64,000 bases of DNA from Thraustochytrium sp. TN22 (GCA_013306675.1 JABLUY010000033.1:62001-126000), one strand, 5' to 3'. Counted from the stretch's first letter, positions 11,716 to 22,892 are shown. Notes: generated by a model from the sequence alone, not told the origin. Program-made: numbers and translations.

Positions 11716-12660
11716 GCGCTGGCTGACCCTGCTGGTCGCGTGAAGAGATAAGGAGAACAACGCGAGCGCGGACAGAACGGGGCGAAGCAGGACGTGGACG
11801 AAGGCAGTTGGACGACGAGGGTGACGAAGAGGATCAAGTGCGAGTCCCCGTTTTTTTGTTGTGAATAAGAAGAAGAAGCAGATGCTTTCAATCAAACCAG
11901 ATGCTTTCAATCAAACCAGAGATGCTTTCAATCAAACCAGATGCTTTCAATCAAACCAGAGATGCTTTCAATCAAACCAGAGATGCTTTCAATCAAACCA
12001 GATGCTTTCAATCAAACCAGAGAACACAGAGTTCACAAGTCATGGCGCAACTTTCATCTTGCCTGCTCTGCACGCAGCTTCGCGGAGCAACTGTATGCGT
12101 GGCGCAGGCTGCCTTGGAGCGCGCAAAGTTACTGCCTGTGGGACCTTTTCCTACTTACGTCCACTTGGGTACATAGGAGCAGGGAAGCACAGGACGGGGC
12201 ACGTGGGGTTGGACACTTGACTCAACCTTTAAATGGCCCAGGGCGCAAGGAGCAGCGCTTGGCTTGCTCGCTACTTGAGAGGACCGGCGAGCTTTGAAAT
12301 AGCCCGGCCCGGTTAGCGTCTGGTTTTGCCCGCTCCCCACTCCAGCGACTGGGTGTCCACTAACTCGCCTCGGAGAGCCCTGGCAGAACACCTCTAAGCT
12401 AGCTAGACGACTGCTTGGGTGAAAAAACCATGGCCCACTACAGCGAATGGGTTTGCCCCAACCCGCCTTGTAGCCTGGAGCCCTGGCCGAACACCTCTAA
12501 GTTAGCCGACTCCTACTTGACATGTCTTGTGTGCCCTTGATGCATGCAGCTTCGCGCAGCAACAACGTGCATGGCTCAGGCTGCCCCGCTTCGTTCAAGT
12601 GCGTTTGTTGAACATGCAAAATTACTGAAGTCTTTCCTACGTGGGTGAAGTCGTGCCTTC
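11716..12660. other. Spacer between two convergent genes, built of diverged duplications
   Basis: Lower GC than neighbours. After the minisatellite, 12336-12412 and 12434-12510 are two diverged copies of about 77 bp at 98-bp spacing (shared core AACACCTCTAAG). Segments near 12075-12160 and 12540-12620 are also related (shared GCAGCTTCGCG, CAGGCTGCC). No gene seen. Confidence 0.7.
11881..12022. repeat. Minisatellite, 20/22-bp unit, seven copies
   Basis: Seven near-perfect copies of ATGCTTTCAATCAAACCAGA, some with an extra GA, so the unit alternates between 20 and 22 bp. It is AT-rich compared with everything around it. It lies about 165 bp past the HECT stop codon and just after a run of seven T. 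Confidence 0.97.
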
Positions 12661-13929
12661 TTACTTGGTGACGTCGTGGAGCGCAGCGGCAATGTACTCG
12701 ACGTTGCCCTGAGTGACGCCGGCCATGGAGATGCGGCCGTCCTTGGTCATGTAGATGTGGTGCTTCTCGCGCATCTCGAGGACCTGGTCCTCGGAGATGC
12801 CCGAATAGCAGAACATGCCGATCTGGCTGGTGACGTGGGACCAGTCGCGCGAGGAACCCTCCTTCTCGAGGTTGCTCTTGAGCAGGTCGCGCATGCGGAT
12901 AATGCGGTCAGCCATGCTCTTGCACTCGTCGCGCCACTGGCTCTCGAGCGCCGGGGAGCTGAGGATGGTCTGCACGATGCGCGCGCCGTTGGCGGGCGGG
13001 TTCGAGTACATGGGGCGAATGAGCAGCTTGAGCTGAGACTCGACGCGGGCCGCCTCGTCCGGGTCGGCGCAGACGACGCTGAGCGCGCCGACGCGCTCGC
13101 CGTAGAGGCCGAAGTTCTTGGCGAAGGACTGGCTCAGGCAAACGAAGTGGCCGTCCTCGACAAAGAGGCGGATGGCCGCCGCGTCCTTCTCGGCGTCGCC
13201 CGAGGCGAAGCCCTGGTACGCGCAGTCGAAGAAGGGCACGTGCTTCTTGGTCTTGAAGACCTCGGAGATCTCGCGCCACATCTCGATGCTCGGGTCGGAC
13301 CCGGTCGGGTTGTGCGCGCAGGCGTGCAGCAGGAAGGCGGAGCCGTCCGGCGCCTCCTTCATGTCCTTGAGCATCTTGTCGAAGTTCACGCCGACGATGT
13401 CGCGGTCAAAGTACGAGTACTGCTTGACGTCCATTCCGGCGTCGCGGAAGATGGGGATGTGGTTGCCCCAGGTCGGGTTGGGCATGTAGATGGCGTTGTT
13501 GGTGCTCAGCTTGAAGCGGTTCAGGAATTCCGCCACCAGACGGCACGCGCCCGTGCCGGACAGCGTCTGCACGCCGGCCACGCGCTTCTCCTTGAGCGCC
13601 TTGCTGTCCTCGCCGTAGCCGAACTTGAGCGAGAGGTTCACGAACGAGGGCAGGCCGGAGATGCCGAGGTACTCCTTGTTCTGCTTCTCCTCCAGGATCT
13701 TGCGCTCCGCCTCGCGCACCGACGGCAGCACCCACGGCTTGCCGTCCTCGCCGCGGTACGCGCCCACGCCCAGGCTCACCTTGCGCGGGTCCTCGTCCTT
13801 GTTGAACATCTCCGTCAGCCCCAGGATCGGGTCCGCCGGCCCCATGGGCACATCCGCCCACGTGCTCAGCGCGCGCGCGCCGCCGCTCGCCGCCGCCGCG
13901 CCGCGCGCAAGCCCCGCCCGAGCCAGCAT
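12661..13929 (-). CDS. GOT2: Aspartate aminotransferase, mitochondrial
   Basis: PLP enzyme that interconverts aspartate plus 2-oxoglutarate and oxaloacetate plus glutamate; part of the malate-aspartate shuttle. 422 residues, close to the usual length, intronless. The first about 22 residues (Arg/Ala/Ser/Gly, no acids) look like a mitochondrial presequence, followed by the conserved WADVPMGPADPILG start. Visible class I motifs: GVGAYR near 54-59, SGTGA, HNPTG (206-210), Asp235 for the PLP pyridine nitrogen, and the PLP lysine K271 in SQSFAKNFGLYGERVG. The ATG at 13929 gives this presequence; a longer frame upstream has no ATG support. Convergent with the HECT gene and divergent from the Rdx gene. 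Confidence 0.96.
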   Translation of the reverse strand: MLARAGLARGAAAASGGARALSTWADVPMGPADPILGLTEMFNKDEDPRKVSLGVGAYRGEDGKPWVLPSVREAERKILEEKQNKEYLGISGLPSFVNLSLKFGYGEDSKALKEKRVAGVQTLSGTGACRLVAEFLNRFKLSTNNAIYMPNPTWGNHIPIFRDAGMDVKQYSYFDRDIVGVNFDKMLKDMKEAPDGSAFLLHACAHNPTGSDPSIEMWREISEVFKTKKHVPFFDCAYQGFASGDAEKDAAAIRLFVEDGHFVCLSQSFAKNFGLYGERVGALSVVCADPDEAARVESQLKLLIRPMYSNPPANGARIVQTILSSPALESQWRDECKSMADRIIRMRDLLKSNLEKEGSSRDWSHVTSQIGMFCYSGISEDQVLEMREKHHIYMTKDGRISMAGVTQGNVEYIAAALHDVTK

Positions 13930-15016
13930 CCTCCCGCTCCGCCTCCGCGATCCGCGCGCTCGCTCGCCTCCTCGACCCTGATTTGGATTTGCCTGCCGGT
14001 GCCAGTGCAACTGCGAGTCCGAGTCGAGAGCAGCGCTGCAGGCTGTGTACGAAGTCCGCCCGGACGATCAACCCAACCCACTGACTTGGAAGAGAGGCAA
14101 AGGACAATCACCGGCAGCGGTGCAACTGCAACAAAGTTGAACAAACTCAAGCCTGCTAAACTAACGTGAACGATGATGGCGCCGGCGCTGCTGGCAGTGG
14201 CAGTGGCTGCAGCACAGTCCGCCCAGCCTCTCCTAAAAGTTAGTTATACCAACTCTCAAGTCCACCACCGTGACAGACCGCAACAGACAGAAACTGCGCG
14301 CTTGCCTGGCCGCTGCCTGGCCGACCTCAACCGCGCTCCAGCTTGAAGCAGCTTCAGCCTTCGAGGGCCCGAACACGACCAGAGCCGCTCCGGAGGCGAT
14401 CGAAGCCGCCGCGAACTCGCCTCGCGGCGGCCGCCGCACGCGCCCGCCAGAGCGCGCCCGCGCGAGCCGCAGCCCGCGGCGCTCAAGCGCGCCCGCGCCG
14501 CCCCGCGCCTCCGGCCGCGAGTTCCAGGCGCGCTGCCACGCCACTGCCGGTGCCGCCGCGCGGATCGGACACGTACCGAACGTTCTGCCAGTACGAGTCC
14601 GGGCGCGCTAGCCGGAACGAAAAGAACGGCGGAACGGGACGGAGGGCGCGGCGGCGCTCGCTGCGGCGGCGGGCACGGCCACGGCCTGCGCGGCGCCGGG
14701 CGCGCGCGGGAGGGCGCGGGCCGGGCCGCGAGGGCGCGCAGAGCGGGGCCGGGAGCGCCCTGCGCCGGCCCGCGCGGCGCAGGGCGCAGCCGGGGCCCCC
14801 GGAGGCGAGCAGGAGGCGCGCAAGCAGCTGCGGCTTGGCGGTGACGCGGCAGCCTCTGCTTTTCTTGCGGTGCACCCGGCCAGCTCAGGCTCCAGGCCAG
14901 CCGCAGACCTTGAAGCGGCGGCGGAGCGTCGTGGTCGCGGTCGCGGTCGCGGTCGCGGTCGCGAGCTGAGGTGAGGTGAGCTGAGCTGAGCTGAGCGGCG
15001 GCGAGCGGGCCCAAGG
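13930..15016. other. Divergent intergenic region
   Basis: Between the aminotransferase and Rdx genes. It holds a GACTCGGA-type octamer 89 bp upstream of the aminotransferase start (14018-14025), a (GGTCGC)n run at 14934-14966 and a (GAGCT)n-like tract up to the Rdx start. Arg/Ala-rich open frames on both strands look like GC artefacts. Confidence 0.5.
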
Positions 15017-15532
15017 ATGGACGCCAGGGGCGCGAGCGGGCCGGCCGCGAGCTTCGAGCTTGCGGCGGGCGGCAGCGACAAGGGAGCGCGCTGGGCGGGC
15101 GTCGCGGTGGCGCTGGGCGGCGCGGCGCTCGCGGCCGCGTGCCTGGCGCGTCTGGCGCGGCGCTCGCGCGAGGCGCGCGAGACGGCCGCCGCGGCCGTGT
15201 GCAAGCGCGACACAGAGCGCGCCGCGGCCGCCGAGGCGCAGGCTGCCAAGCCCACGGTGGAGATCGCCTACTGCTGCAAGTGCCAGTGGAACCTGCGCGC
15301 CGCGTGGATGGCACAGGAGCTGCTGCGCACCTTCGAGGAGGACCTTGCAGGCGTCACCATGAAGCCCTCCATGGAGGGCGGCACCTACACCATCACGGTG
15401 CAGCCCTCGGGCCAGGTCATCTGGGACCGCCGTGTGGACAATGGCTTCCCGGAGGCCAAGGAGGCCAAGCGTCGCCTGCGCGACTGCATCCAGCCGGACC
15501 GTGCGCTCGGCCGCTGCCTGGAGTGCAAGTAG
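15017..15532 (+). CDS. Rdx-family (SelW/SelT/SelH-like) redox protein with N-terminal membrane anchor
   Basis: Predicted thioredoxin-like redox protein of 171 residues. Residues 25-47 form a hydrophobic helix followed by Arg, a likely signal anchor. The Rdx domain begins at about 80 with VEIAYCCKCQW: the redox pair is C86-x-x-C89, in the position where SelW-like proteins have Cys-x-x-Sec. The rest (LRAAWMAQELLRTF, GQVIWDRRVDNGFPEAKE, LRDCI) follows the bacterial-type selenoprotein W family closely. There is no in-frame TGA, so this is a cysteine form. The C-terminus carries an extra pair of cysteines (CLEC) that might act as a resolving site. Substrate unknown. It is convergent with the second myosin, with 128 bp between stops. 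Confidence 0.88.
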   Translation: MDARGASGPAASFELAAGGSDKGARWAGVAVALGGAALAAACLARLARRSREARETAAAAVCKRDTERAAAAEAQAAKPTVEIAYCCKCQWNLRAAWMAQELLRTFEEDLAGVTMKPSMEGGTYTITVQPSGQVIWDRRVDNGFPEAKEAKRRLRDCIQPDRALGRCLECK

Positions 15533-15562
15533 GTTTGCCTGTGAGCCACCGTCAGGATCCTC

Positions 15563-15606
15563 CTTTCCCTTCCTTTTCCCTTCCCTTCCCTTCCCTTCCC
15601 TTCCCT
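15563..15606. repeat. (CCCTT)n pentanucleotide run
   Basis: Pyrimidine tract in the 128-bp gap between the Rdx stop and the myosin stop, in both 3' ends. Confidence 0.9.
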
Positions 15607-15660
15607 GTACCATGGTAAGCTGCTGGTACCATTTCCATCGTTTTGCTGCTATGGGTATTG

Positions 15661-18600
15661 TCAAAAGTGCTTTGTGGAGACAACGTTCTTGGACACGTAC
15701 GAGATTGCCTCCCAGTGCTCCTTGTACGCCTTGGTAGAGTGCCGCGACATGTTTGAGGAGTGCTTGGAGCCGGAGGAGTGTGACGACGACATGGACATGG
15801 ACCCGGGCGAGGCCGCTACCGGCGTAAGCTGCAGACCCTGGAGGTGCTGCTGCAGCAGCTGCCTCTGCTGCAGCTGCCTCTGCTCGAGCGCACGCTTGCG
15901 GCGGGCGAGCTCCGGAATCGTGCGGTCCGAGGTCTCGGACCGGAAACTCTGCACCTCGGCGGGCGGCGTCGAGGTGGCTTTGGCTAGGGCTGCCGACGCG
16001 CTCGAATACATGGACGAGAAGGAGAAGTCCGGCTTGTTCCCCGCGCCCCCGGGTGTCAGGCTGCGCATCATCTCTCCCTTGGCCGCGGCGGCCAACGGCG
16101 GCGAGATGCCACGCCGTGCCTCCCAGCATCGATTCTGGATCACCCTGCGCATCTCGCTCTCGCGGCAGATGCGCTCTAAAATGGCGCGCTCCGCGGACGA
16201 GTTCACGTCCGAGAGGTCCGCTTCGAGTCCGTAAAGGTGCAACGAGGGCGCCCGTGACTTTTCCATCGCCGTCTCCGTCGCCGCCGGGCCGCCTGCCGCG
16301 CCGCAATCGGTGCTCACCGCTTCCACCTTGTGGACGTCACGCTTCCACGAACGCAGCCGCTTCAGAGACAGCTTGCGCATCAGCTGCTGGTTCACCTTGG
16401 CGGCGAACGAGGGGCCCTTGAGCGAGCCGTCCATAGACGCGCCGTCTTCCGTGAGAATGTGAATGTCAAAGTCCTCCGCGCCGCGCTCACCCAGCTCCTC
16501 GGTCAGCCCGCTGCGGTCTAGGCTCAGGTCGCGGCTCTTGCTCGAGCTCGTGTCCAGGTCCAGAATGTCCCTGGTCGCGTCGAAGATGTGCACCTCGCCG
16601 CCGTTGCGGCCGCCATCGCCGGCCTCGCGACCGCCACCAGGTGCTCGCTGTATTTTCGCGTCCTGCGCATCGCTCTTCTGCTCTTCCACCTCATCCGCCC
16701 GCGGCGCCGGTTCTCGTGCATCCGTCGCGACCGCCAGACTCGGAACAGACGCCGCGGCGCCGGGCGCCCCGGGATCGCGTGCGACGCGGACGCCAAGGCT
16801 CTCGTCGTCGCAGCCCAGCAAATTCTGCATGATGTGGGCCTCTTCGTCCTGGCGCGACTGCAGCCTCGCGAGCCGCTTTTGCGCGTCGGGCGACCGCGAG
16901 ATCGGCCCGTCCAGGTCGATGCGCTTGCCCGGGCCCACTCGGCTGTCTGCAGTCGGGCTCGCGCTCTCCGCGCGCGCCGCGGAGTCGGCATGGGCGGCGT
17001 CGCCCACCTCGACCTGCAGGCCCGACAGATCGCCCGAATCGCCGCGCGGCTGCGAGGAGCCCAGGCTCACAAGCGAGTGCGAGCTGAAGAGCCGCATCGC
17101 GCTGCGCCGCTGCGTCTTGATGAACTCCAGCCGCTGCATGAGTGCCATCGCGTCCCGCATCTGCGTGTGCTCCGCCTCCGTGGCGCCGGCGCTGCGGGCC
17201 TTCTCCACGGCCTGCGTCAGCAGCTCCATCTCCGACTTGCGCACCTGCGTCTTCTTGCCGTGGTGAAAGAGCGTCGGCATGTTGCGCAGCAGGTTCGGAA
17301 CGCGCAGCAGCTTGACGCGCCGTGGGGAGATGCGCTGCTTCGTGGGTGCCCGTGGAGGCATCCGCGACGGCCCCGGCACGGGACTTGGCACGGGTACTGG
17401 CGACGCCGGAGCGACCTCGTGCGAGAGCTGCGATGCGAGCGCGGGCTGCGGAGCGGGCGACGCCTGCGAAAGCAGAGCGGCTGCACCGAGCTCGGCCTGC
17501 AGCTGACGCTCGCGGTGGCGAATCCTGCGCTCCAGCTTGCGCGTGAGACGCTCCAGCTGGTTCAGCGCCGCGAGCTTGGTAATGCGCAGGTCAGCGCGGA
17601 CCGCGAGACCCTCCTGCACAAGCGGGTGCGGGTGCGCCGCTCGCTCGCCGCAGTCCAGGCCGTCCATGCTCACAAGGGCCGCCTCAATGCCGGGCTCGTC
17701 GCGGTTGTCGATGGCCACCTCGAGACGCAACCGCGCCTGGGACACCAGCCGGAAGCGCTCCGCCGCCCGCCGCCGCGCTGCAACATGCCGCAGAAACGAG
17801 GTCAATCGCTCCGCGGCAGCCTGGCGCTCCGACGCCAAGCGCTCCGCCTCCGCCTGCTGTTCCAAGGCCAGTCTCTCCGCGGCCGCCTGCTGTTCCAAGG
17901 CCAGCCGCTCCGCGGCCGCCTGCTCCTCCAGGGCAAGCCGTGTGGCAGCCGCCCTTTGCTCCGCGGCATCCACGCAGGCCTGCGCCTCCTGCACCTGGGT
18001 CTGCACGTCAAGCTTGGCCACGATTGGACAGTCCACGACATCCACGCGGTCCAGGCTCTCGAGCACGCCGCGAATCTCCGTGGTCCGCGGCTCCGCCTCC
18101 GTGTCGGCGTCCACAAGGCTGCCCAGCTTCTGAGCGAGACTTACGAGCTCCTCGTGGCACCGCAGGGCACGCCGCGCCTGATCCATCGCGTTGTTCTCCG
18201 GCACCCCCGCCCCGACGCTCTCCTCGAGACAGGTGCGGAGCGCATCGGCGTTGTCGCCGCGCAGGGCGTCCTGCAGCCGCGCCGTGAAGGCAAAATTCTG
18301 CTGCATTGCAGCCGCCTCGATGGCAAGCGCGTCCAGCGGGGCGCGCAGCGGGGCCTGGAGCAGCGCGTACTGCTTCTCTTTTCCCTGGTGCCTCTCGCTC
18401 AGGGTCGCGATGTCCGCCGCGACGCGCTGGGCGTCTTCCGCGGTGACGACCGTGGCCAGCGCTCCCTGAAGGTCGGCAAGCCGGCGCCTTGTCTCGCGCA
18501 TGCACACGCGCAGCAGGTGGCCGCGCACAAGCGCCTGCAGGCCGGTGGCGCTCTCAGCCTGCATGGTGCCCTGCGCACGGACGAGGAGCGCGGAGGCCGC

Positions 18601-21224
18601 CTCCTGCAAAAAGACGCGTGAGTTGCCGACGCGAAAAGCTTCTCGAGTGAGCAGCTCTCGATGCACGAGGTCGGCGCAGAGCGTCTCGCAGGCGTCGCGA
18701 AGCCCAGGTGGCAGCGGCGCCTCCTCCTCCTCCTCCTCCTCCTTCTCCTCGCCCCCCTTCCTCCGCTCCCCCTTCAGCTTCTCGCCCTTTTCGTCGGCCT
18801 CGGTCTTCCCGCCTTCGCCGGCGTCCTGGCTCTCCTTCTTCTTGGCCGCCTCGCGCAGCGCCTCTAGCAAGGGCAGCTGGGCACGGCGGTCCCGGAAGAG
18901 GCGGTTGAAGCGGAGCACGAAGTCGGCGTGTAAGTGGCGCACCGGGAAGCCCTTGGCGCGGACCTGGGACGCCTCGAGCAGGCCGGCGTAGCGGACCTGC
19001 TCCAGGACGCGCGCCCCATTCCACTGGCGCGGCGTTGCGGCGTCGTTGGGCTTGATGCAGCGGATGAAGTGCGGCGTTGCCTCGACAAAGATAAGGCGCG
19101 AAAGGTAGTCGAGCTGCTCCTTGAACTGAGTGCCGAGCGTCTTCTTGGCCTTGCGGCCGCGTGAGAGCTCCAGGACGTCCGCCTCACACGGGAAGCTGGC
19201 GCGAAAATGCTCGTTGGTCGAGCCTGCGCACAGCAGCTGCAGCTCCAGCGGCAGTGGATCGGTGCTCTTCTCGAGGAAGCCCACCACGCTGTAGGTGACC
19301 GGGCCGGCGTAGTGGTTAATGGTGAAGAGGTCCTTGCGCGGAGGCGAGGCGCTGCGCTTGCCGCCGCGCGGTGCCTGCGGCAAGCAGAAACGTGCGTGCG
19401 TGGTGTGCTTGGCCACCAACTTGCGCAGCAGGCCGGCGTCACTGCCGTTGGGCACCTTGAGCTCGTCGTCGATGAGCGAGAAGATGCCGTAGCCCTGGCC
19501 ACCCTCGAGCAGACGGACACAGTCATCAATGCCGGCAGCCGAGGAGTCCGCAAAGGCCTCGCTTTCGATCGCAGAGAGGATACCCTCGGCCTCGTAGAGA
19601 CGAATTTCCTCCTCGAAGACGAGGCGGTTGAAGTGGAGCTGCATCTTTTCGTTGCAGTAGTTGATGCAGAGCTGCTCGAAGGAGTTGGTCTCAAAGATCT
19701 CGAAGCCGAAGGCATCCAAGATGCCGATTGTGCCGCTCTCGATGAGGCGCTGGAAAGCGTCGTCCGCGCAAGTCTGCTGCTCGATGTCATCGGCAATGCC
19801 GTCCAGTGACAGATTGACACGCTCCGTGATCCAGTCGAAGAGCGCACTGTACACGGACTTGACAAAGGCCTCCAGACAGGCCTGCACTTCGAGGCGCGTC
19901 AGCGCCTTCCGGATGCACTCGTGGCCGCCGCCGCGGATGACACGCGTGGTGAGCGCCTCCTGCAGCGCCGCGAGGTCGAGGCCAAAGGCGTCCGCGGCTG
20001 CGCTCAGCGCCTCCCGGCTGGCCGGCGTCCAGCGGCAGCCGTTGCCCTCAGCTGCCTCGGCCTCCTCGGTCTCCGCGTCGCCTAGCCGCAAGATGGCCGC
20101 GACGCACCGCAGTGCGTAGTCTTGTTCGCCCTCGGTCATGCCCATGGTCTCCATGGCGTGGCGAAGCTGCTCCAGTCCCTTGGCATCCTCGAGGTCCTCG
20201 TGGGCGCCGGCATCCGGCTTGCGCAGCAATTTATACGCGCTCGGGTCCTGCGAGGCGAGACCGAAGCGCTCACACATGGACGCGTCCGAGAGCAGCTGGT
20301 AAAAGATGTGGAAGTTGCGCTCGCCCGCGCCCAGGTGCACAAGGCGCGACTTCTCCAGCAGGTAGTTGCGGATGTTAGCAGACAGCGGCTGGCCCGTGGC
20401 GAAGTCGATCTCGATCTCGATCCATTTCCCGAAGCGACTCGAGTTGTCGTTGCGCACCGTTTTGGCGTTGCCAAAGGACTCCAGAATGGGCGCGGCCTGT
20501 ACGATGCGATCTTGCAGGACGTACTGCTGCTCTGATGTATCGCGATTCAGGTGCCGCGAGCTCTGCCGTACGCTGAGCGTCGCGAGGTGGTTCACGAAGA
20601 GGCGCGTGGACTCGCTCTTGCCGGCGCCGCTCTCACCTGTCACCACGCAGGAGTGGCTCGTCTTGTTGCGCAGCATCTCCTCATAGATCTCCCGCACAGA
20701 CCGCAAAATGCCCGGCGCGCGTTCGTTCATGGTGCAGTGCACCGACCGATACGGGTTGACCGCGACCAGCGTCGGCCCGATGTTGGTGTAAATGAGGTCG
20801 CGCGAGAAGCCCTGCCGCAGGTTCTCCAGGATGGCGGCGTCGCTGAGCTCTGGCAAGGTGCTCATGTCGTGCACACGCCGCGTCTCCGGATTGCGCTTCT
20901 GCAGGGTCCGTTTTGAGGGCTTCATGACGAGCAGCTGTCACAGGAGAGAGACGGGATGGTGAACAATGTCAGCTGTGCGTACGTGGTGCAGAGAGCAAAG
21001 AGGCGGATGCAGAAACCTACTCCGTTGGCGACCTTGTCCACGACGTCCAGGCACTCCTTGTCGTGGATGGTAGCCACCACGCCTGGCCGGAAACCATCTT
21101 GCTTGTGCGCGAACCAGACTGGGTCGCCCTGTTCACGCTTGCGTCGTCAGTCACCGTGCCGCGCAGCGCACGCCCTCCTCGTCGTGCGACGCACCTCGTT
21201 GAAGCCATCCGTCGGGTGCGTCAT
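15661..21224 (-). CDS. Second unconventional myosin heavy chain, three exons
   Basis: Exons 21224-21195, 21128-21021 and 20934-15661; introns 66 bp (GTGCGT) and 86 bp (GTAGGT), both phase 0, giving 1,803 residues. Exon 2 codes the SH3-like N-terminal fold (GDPVWFAHKQDGF). The motor has P-loop GESGAGKSES near 146, switch I NDNSSRFGK near 207, switch II DAFGFE near 452 and FIRCIKPND near 673. A Lys/Glu-rich insert (about 750-790) sits in the converter region, an IQ-like site near 840, and four 11-residue Ala/Glu/Gln repeats near 1042-1088 within a coiled coil. The tail (about 1150-1803) is long, Ser-rich and lacks a domain I recognise; it ends in a His/Ser-rich stretch. It is unlike the first myosin in tail and class. 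Cargo unknown. Confidence 0.94.
17812..17945. repeat. 33-bp coding repeat, four copies, in the myosin coiled coil
   Basis: In-frame tandem repeats coding 11-residue units of the type (ALEQQAAAERL). The copies differ by a few bases. Confidence 0.85.
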
Positions 21225-21958
21225 GTGCTCGCTCTCTCGCTCGCGCTCGCGCGCGCGCGCGAGCGCTCGCGCGCTTGCTTGCTCGCTTGCTTGCCTGCTC
21301 GCCTGCTTGCGTGCCTGCTCGCTTGCCTCGCTCGGCTGCGCAACTGCCCTCGCACGAGGCGCGGCGCTCTCGCCTGATGTGGCCTGCCAGTGCTGCTGTC
21401 GGCGGCCGCCTTGGCCCGCCCGCCGGCTAGCTTGGGCCGTGCTCGCGCGACTCGGCTCGAGTGCGAGCGCCCGCCTCTCGCCCGACGCCTGCGATGCCTG
21501 CGCGCTCCCGCGGTTCTGCCAAAGCGTAGTCCCCGCCTAGGCAGAACTCTAGGCCGTCCCACGCGCCCAGCCCAGGCGGACAATTTTTGCGGCAGTGGGA
21601 CAGCGTGCGGAAGTGGCGCGCGTTACACCACGTCGGGCGGGACGGCAAGACCGCCAGCCACCTAGCCAGCCCGCCCGCCCGCCCGCCCGCCAGCCAGCCA
21701 GCCAAGCAGTCAGCCGGCGAACCAAGTCGGCAGCCCGCGTGCGGACATCTATCACAAACTCCGAGTCCTGCAACCAATTTTTCTACCTGCACGTGCGACG
21801 CGGCGCGCTCGCACTCAAGGTGTAAGCAGGGCCGAAGAGGAGCTGCAGTGGCAGCCACACGAGGATGACTCACTGTCAGGCCACGCTGGTCTCTCGCCGG
21901 CCCTGCCGTGGCACCCAGCCTGATGCCAACGAAGCCAGGGCTCGCTCAAAGTTTAGTG
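21225..21958. other. Intergenic with tetranucleotide tracts
   Basis: Upstream flank of the second myosin. Compound GCTT/GCCT/GCTC tracts (21235-21345) and a CCGC/CAGC tract (21668-21714). No supported gene. Confidence 0.6.
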
Positions 21959-22352
21959 CTAACGTTCTAGTCGAAGTTGTAGACGTGGATAGGATCGAAC
22001 AACGCGCCTGTGTGGCTGCTCGTCCGGCGACGACGAGCGTAGCAGCGCAGAGAGTACCAGAGCAGCAAGCGTCAGAGCGGAGGCGACCACCGCAAGGTTC
22101 GTCCATGATCCTGGACGCCATGTCGGCGACGGCGGTGACGGCGGTGGGCGGCTCGGTGGCAGTGATGGGGGCGGGGGCGGCAGACGCGTAGGCGCCAGCG
22201 CTGTCAAAGGCGCGGTAGTCGGAGGAGGTGGCATCCTCGCCGTCCTCCTCCTCGTCCGCCCCAGCCTTGACGTAGACGGGAAGCAGGCGCTCCGCCGCGA
22301 GATTGCCACAACCTACCGTCTGGAGCTCGCACAATGGCAAGGCTGCCGACAT
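21959..22352 (-). pseudogene. Possible small tail-anchored membrane protein, frame broken
   Basis: From ATG 22352 the frame reads about 88 residues with very high GC at third positions, an acidic patch and an Ala/Pro/Thr linker ending MASRIMDEP near 22090. There the coding signature moves to a neighbouring frame that codes a clean 19-residue hydrophobic helix (LAVVASALTLAALVLSALL) and a short basic tail ending at 21959. That order, soluble acidic part then C-terminal helix, is typical of tail-anchored proteins. Either an unrecognised intron, an assembly indel or a true frameshift separates the two. A GTAGGT donor-like site just after codon 12 finds no acceptor that fits. Function unknown. Confidence 0.35.
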
Positions 22353-22892
22353 CGCGCTATCAACGCCAGCCAGCGCCCATGACTCGCCACACCTATCCCA
22401 TCACTTGGCCTACTTATGAGCTCAGCAAGGCACCAAAGATGACCAACGCTCATCAAAGCGCCACCCCTTCGACTGTCCCAGTGCAAACCAGCAGCATGGT
22501 TTCAAAGATGGACTCTTGCCATCGGAGACGTGAAAACCCCGGAAGAATGGAGAGAGATTTCGGTGCAATTTCGGTGCCAAATGTTCATTAGGTAGGGCTA
22601 GCTAGCTAGACAGCCGCGAGGGGGAGGAGAGCGGTCAAACTTGTCAAGCGGCTCGTAGATGGCGGCGCGAACGTTCGTGCTTGCCTGCTTGCCGTGGCGG
22701 CAACAGCAGCAGCAGCAGTACGTACAGCAGCACCACGTACAGCAGGAGCACGCCGCCTGCCCCTGCGTTGATTACCAGGGAAAAATTGGCCTCGATGAAG
22801 CAGTTGGCGACGCCGGTGCCACCCGTCGCCGTTGGTGCGACTGTCAACGAGTGAGTCAGTGATTGAGGCAGGCGCTGCCAACGCGCTCGAAC
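22353..22892. other. Gap after the exoribonuclease gene
   Basis: Lower-GC stretch with a CTAG run (22598-22609). A leucine-rich minus-strand frame at 22644-22847 (Leu/Val helix) has no ATG and stays unsupported; a 67-codon plus frame at 22659 is Gln-rich and unconvincing. Confidence 0.4.

Noticed and set aside
15271-15285. Selenocysteine in the Rdx protein
   Set aside because: The redox site reads TGC TGC AAG TGC with no TGA in frame, so it is a cysteine protein.
14256-15314. Minus-strand frame of 352 codons opposite the Rdx gene
   Set aside because: Arg/Ala/Pro-rich with no domain; partly antisense to Rdx and partly promoter sequence.
22644-22847. Leucine-rich small membrane protein on the minus strand
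   Set aside because: No ATG in the frame (it begins with TTG). The helix comes from CTG repeats, and no upstream exon could be joined convincingly.
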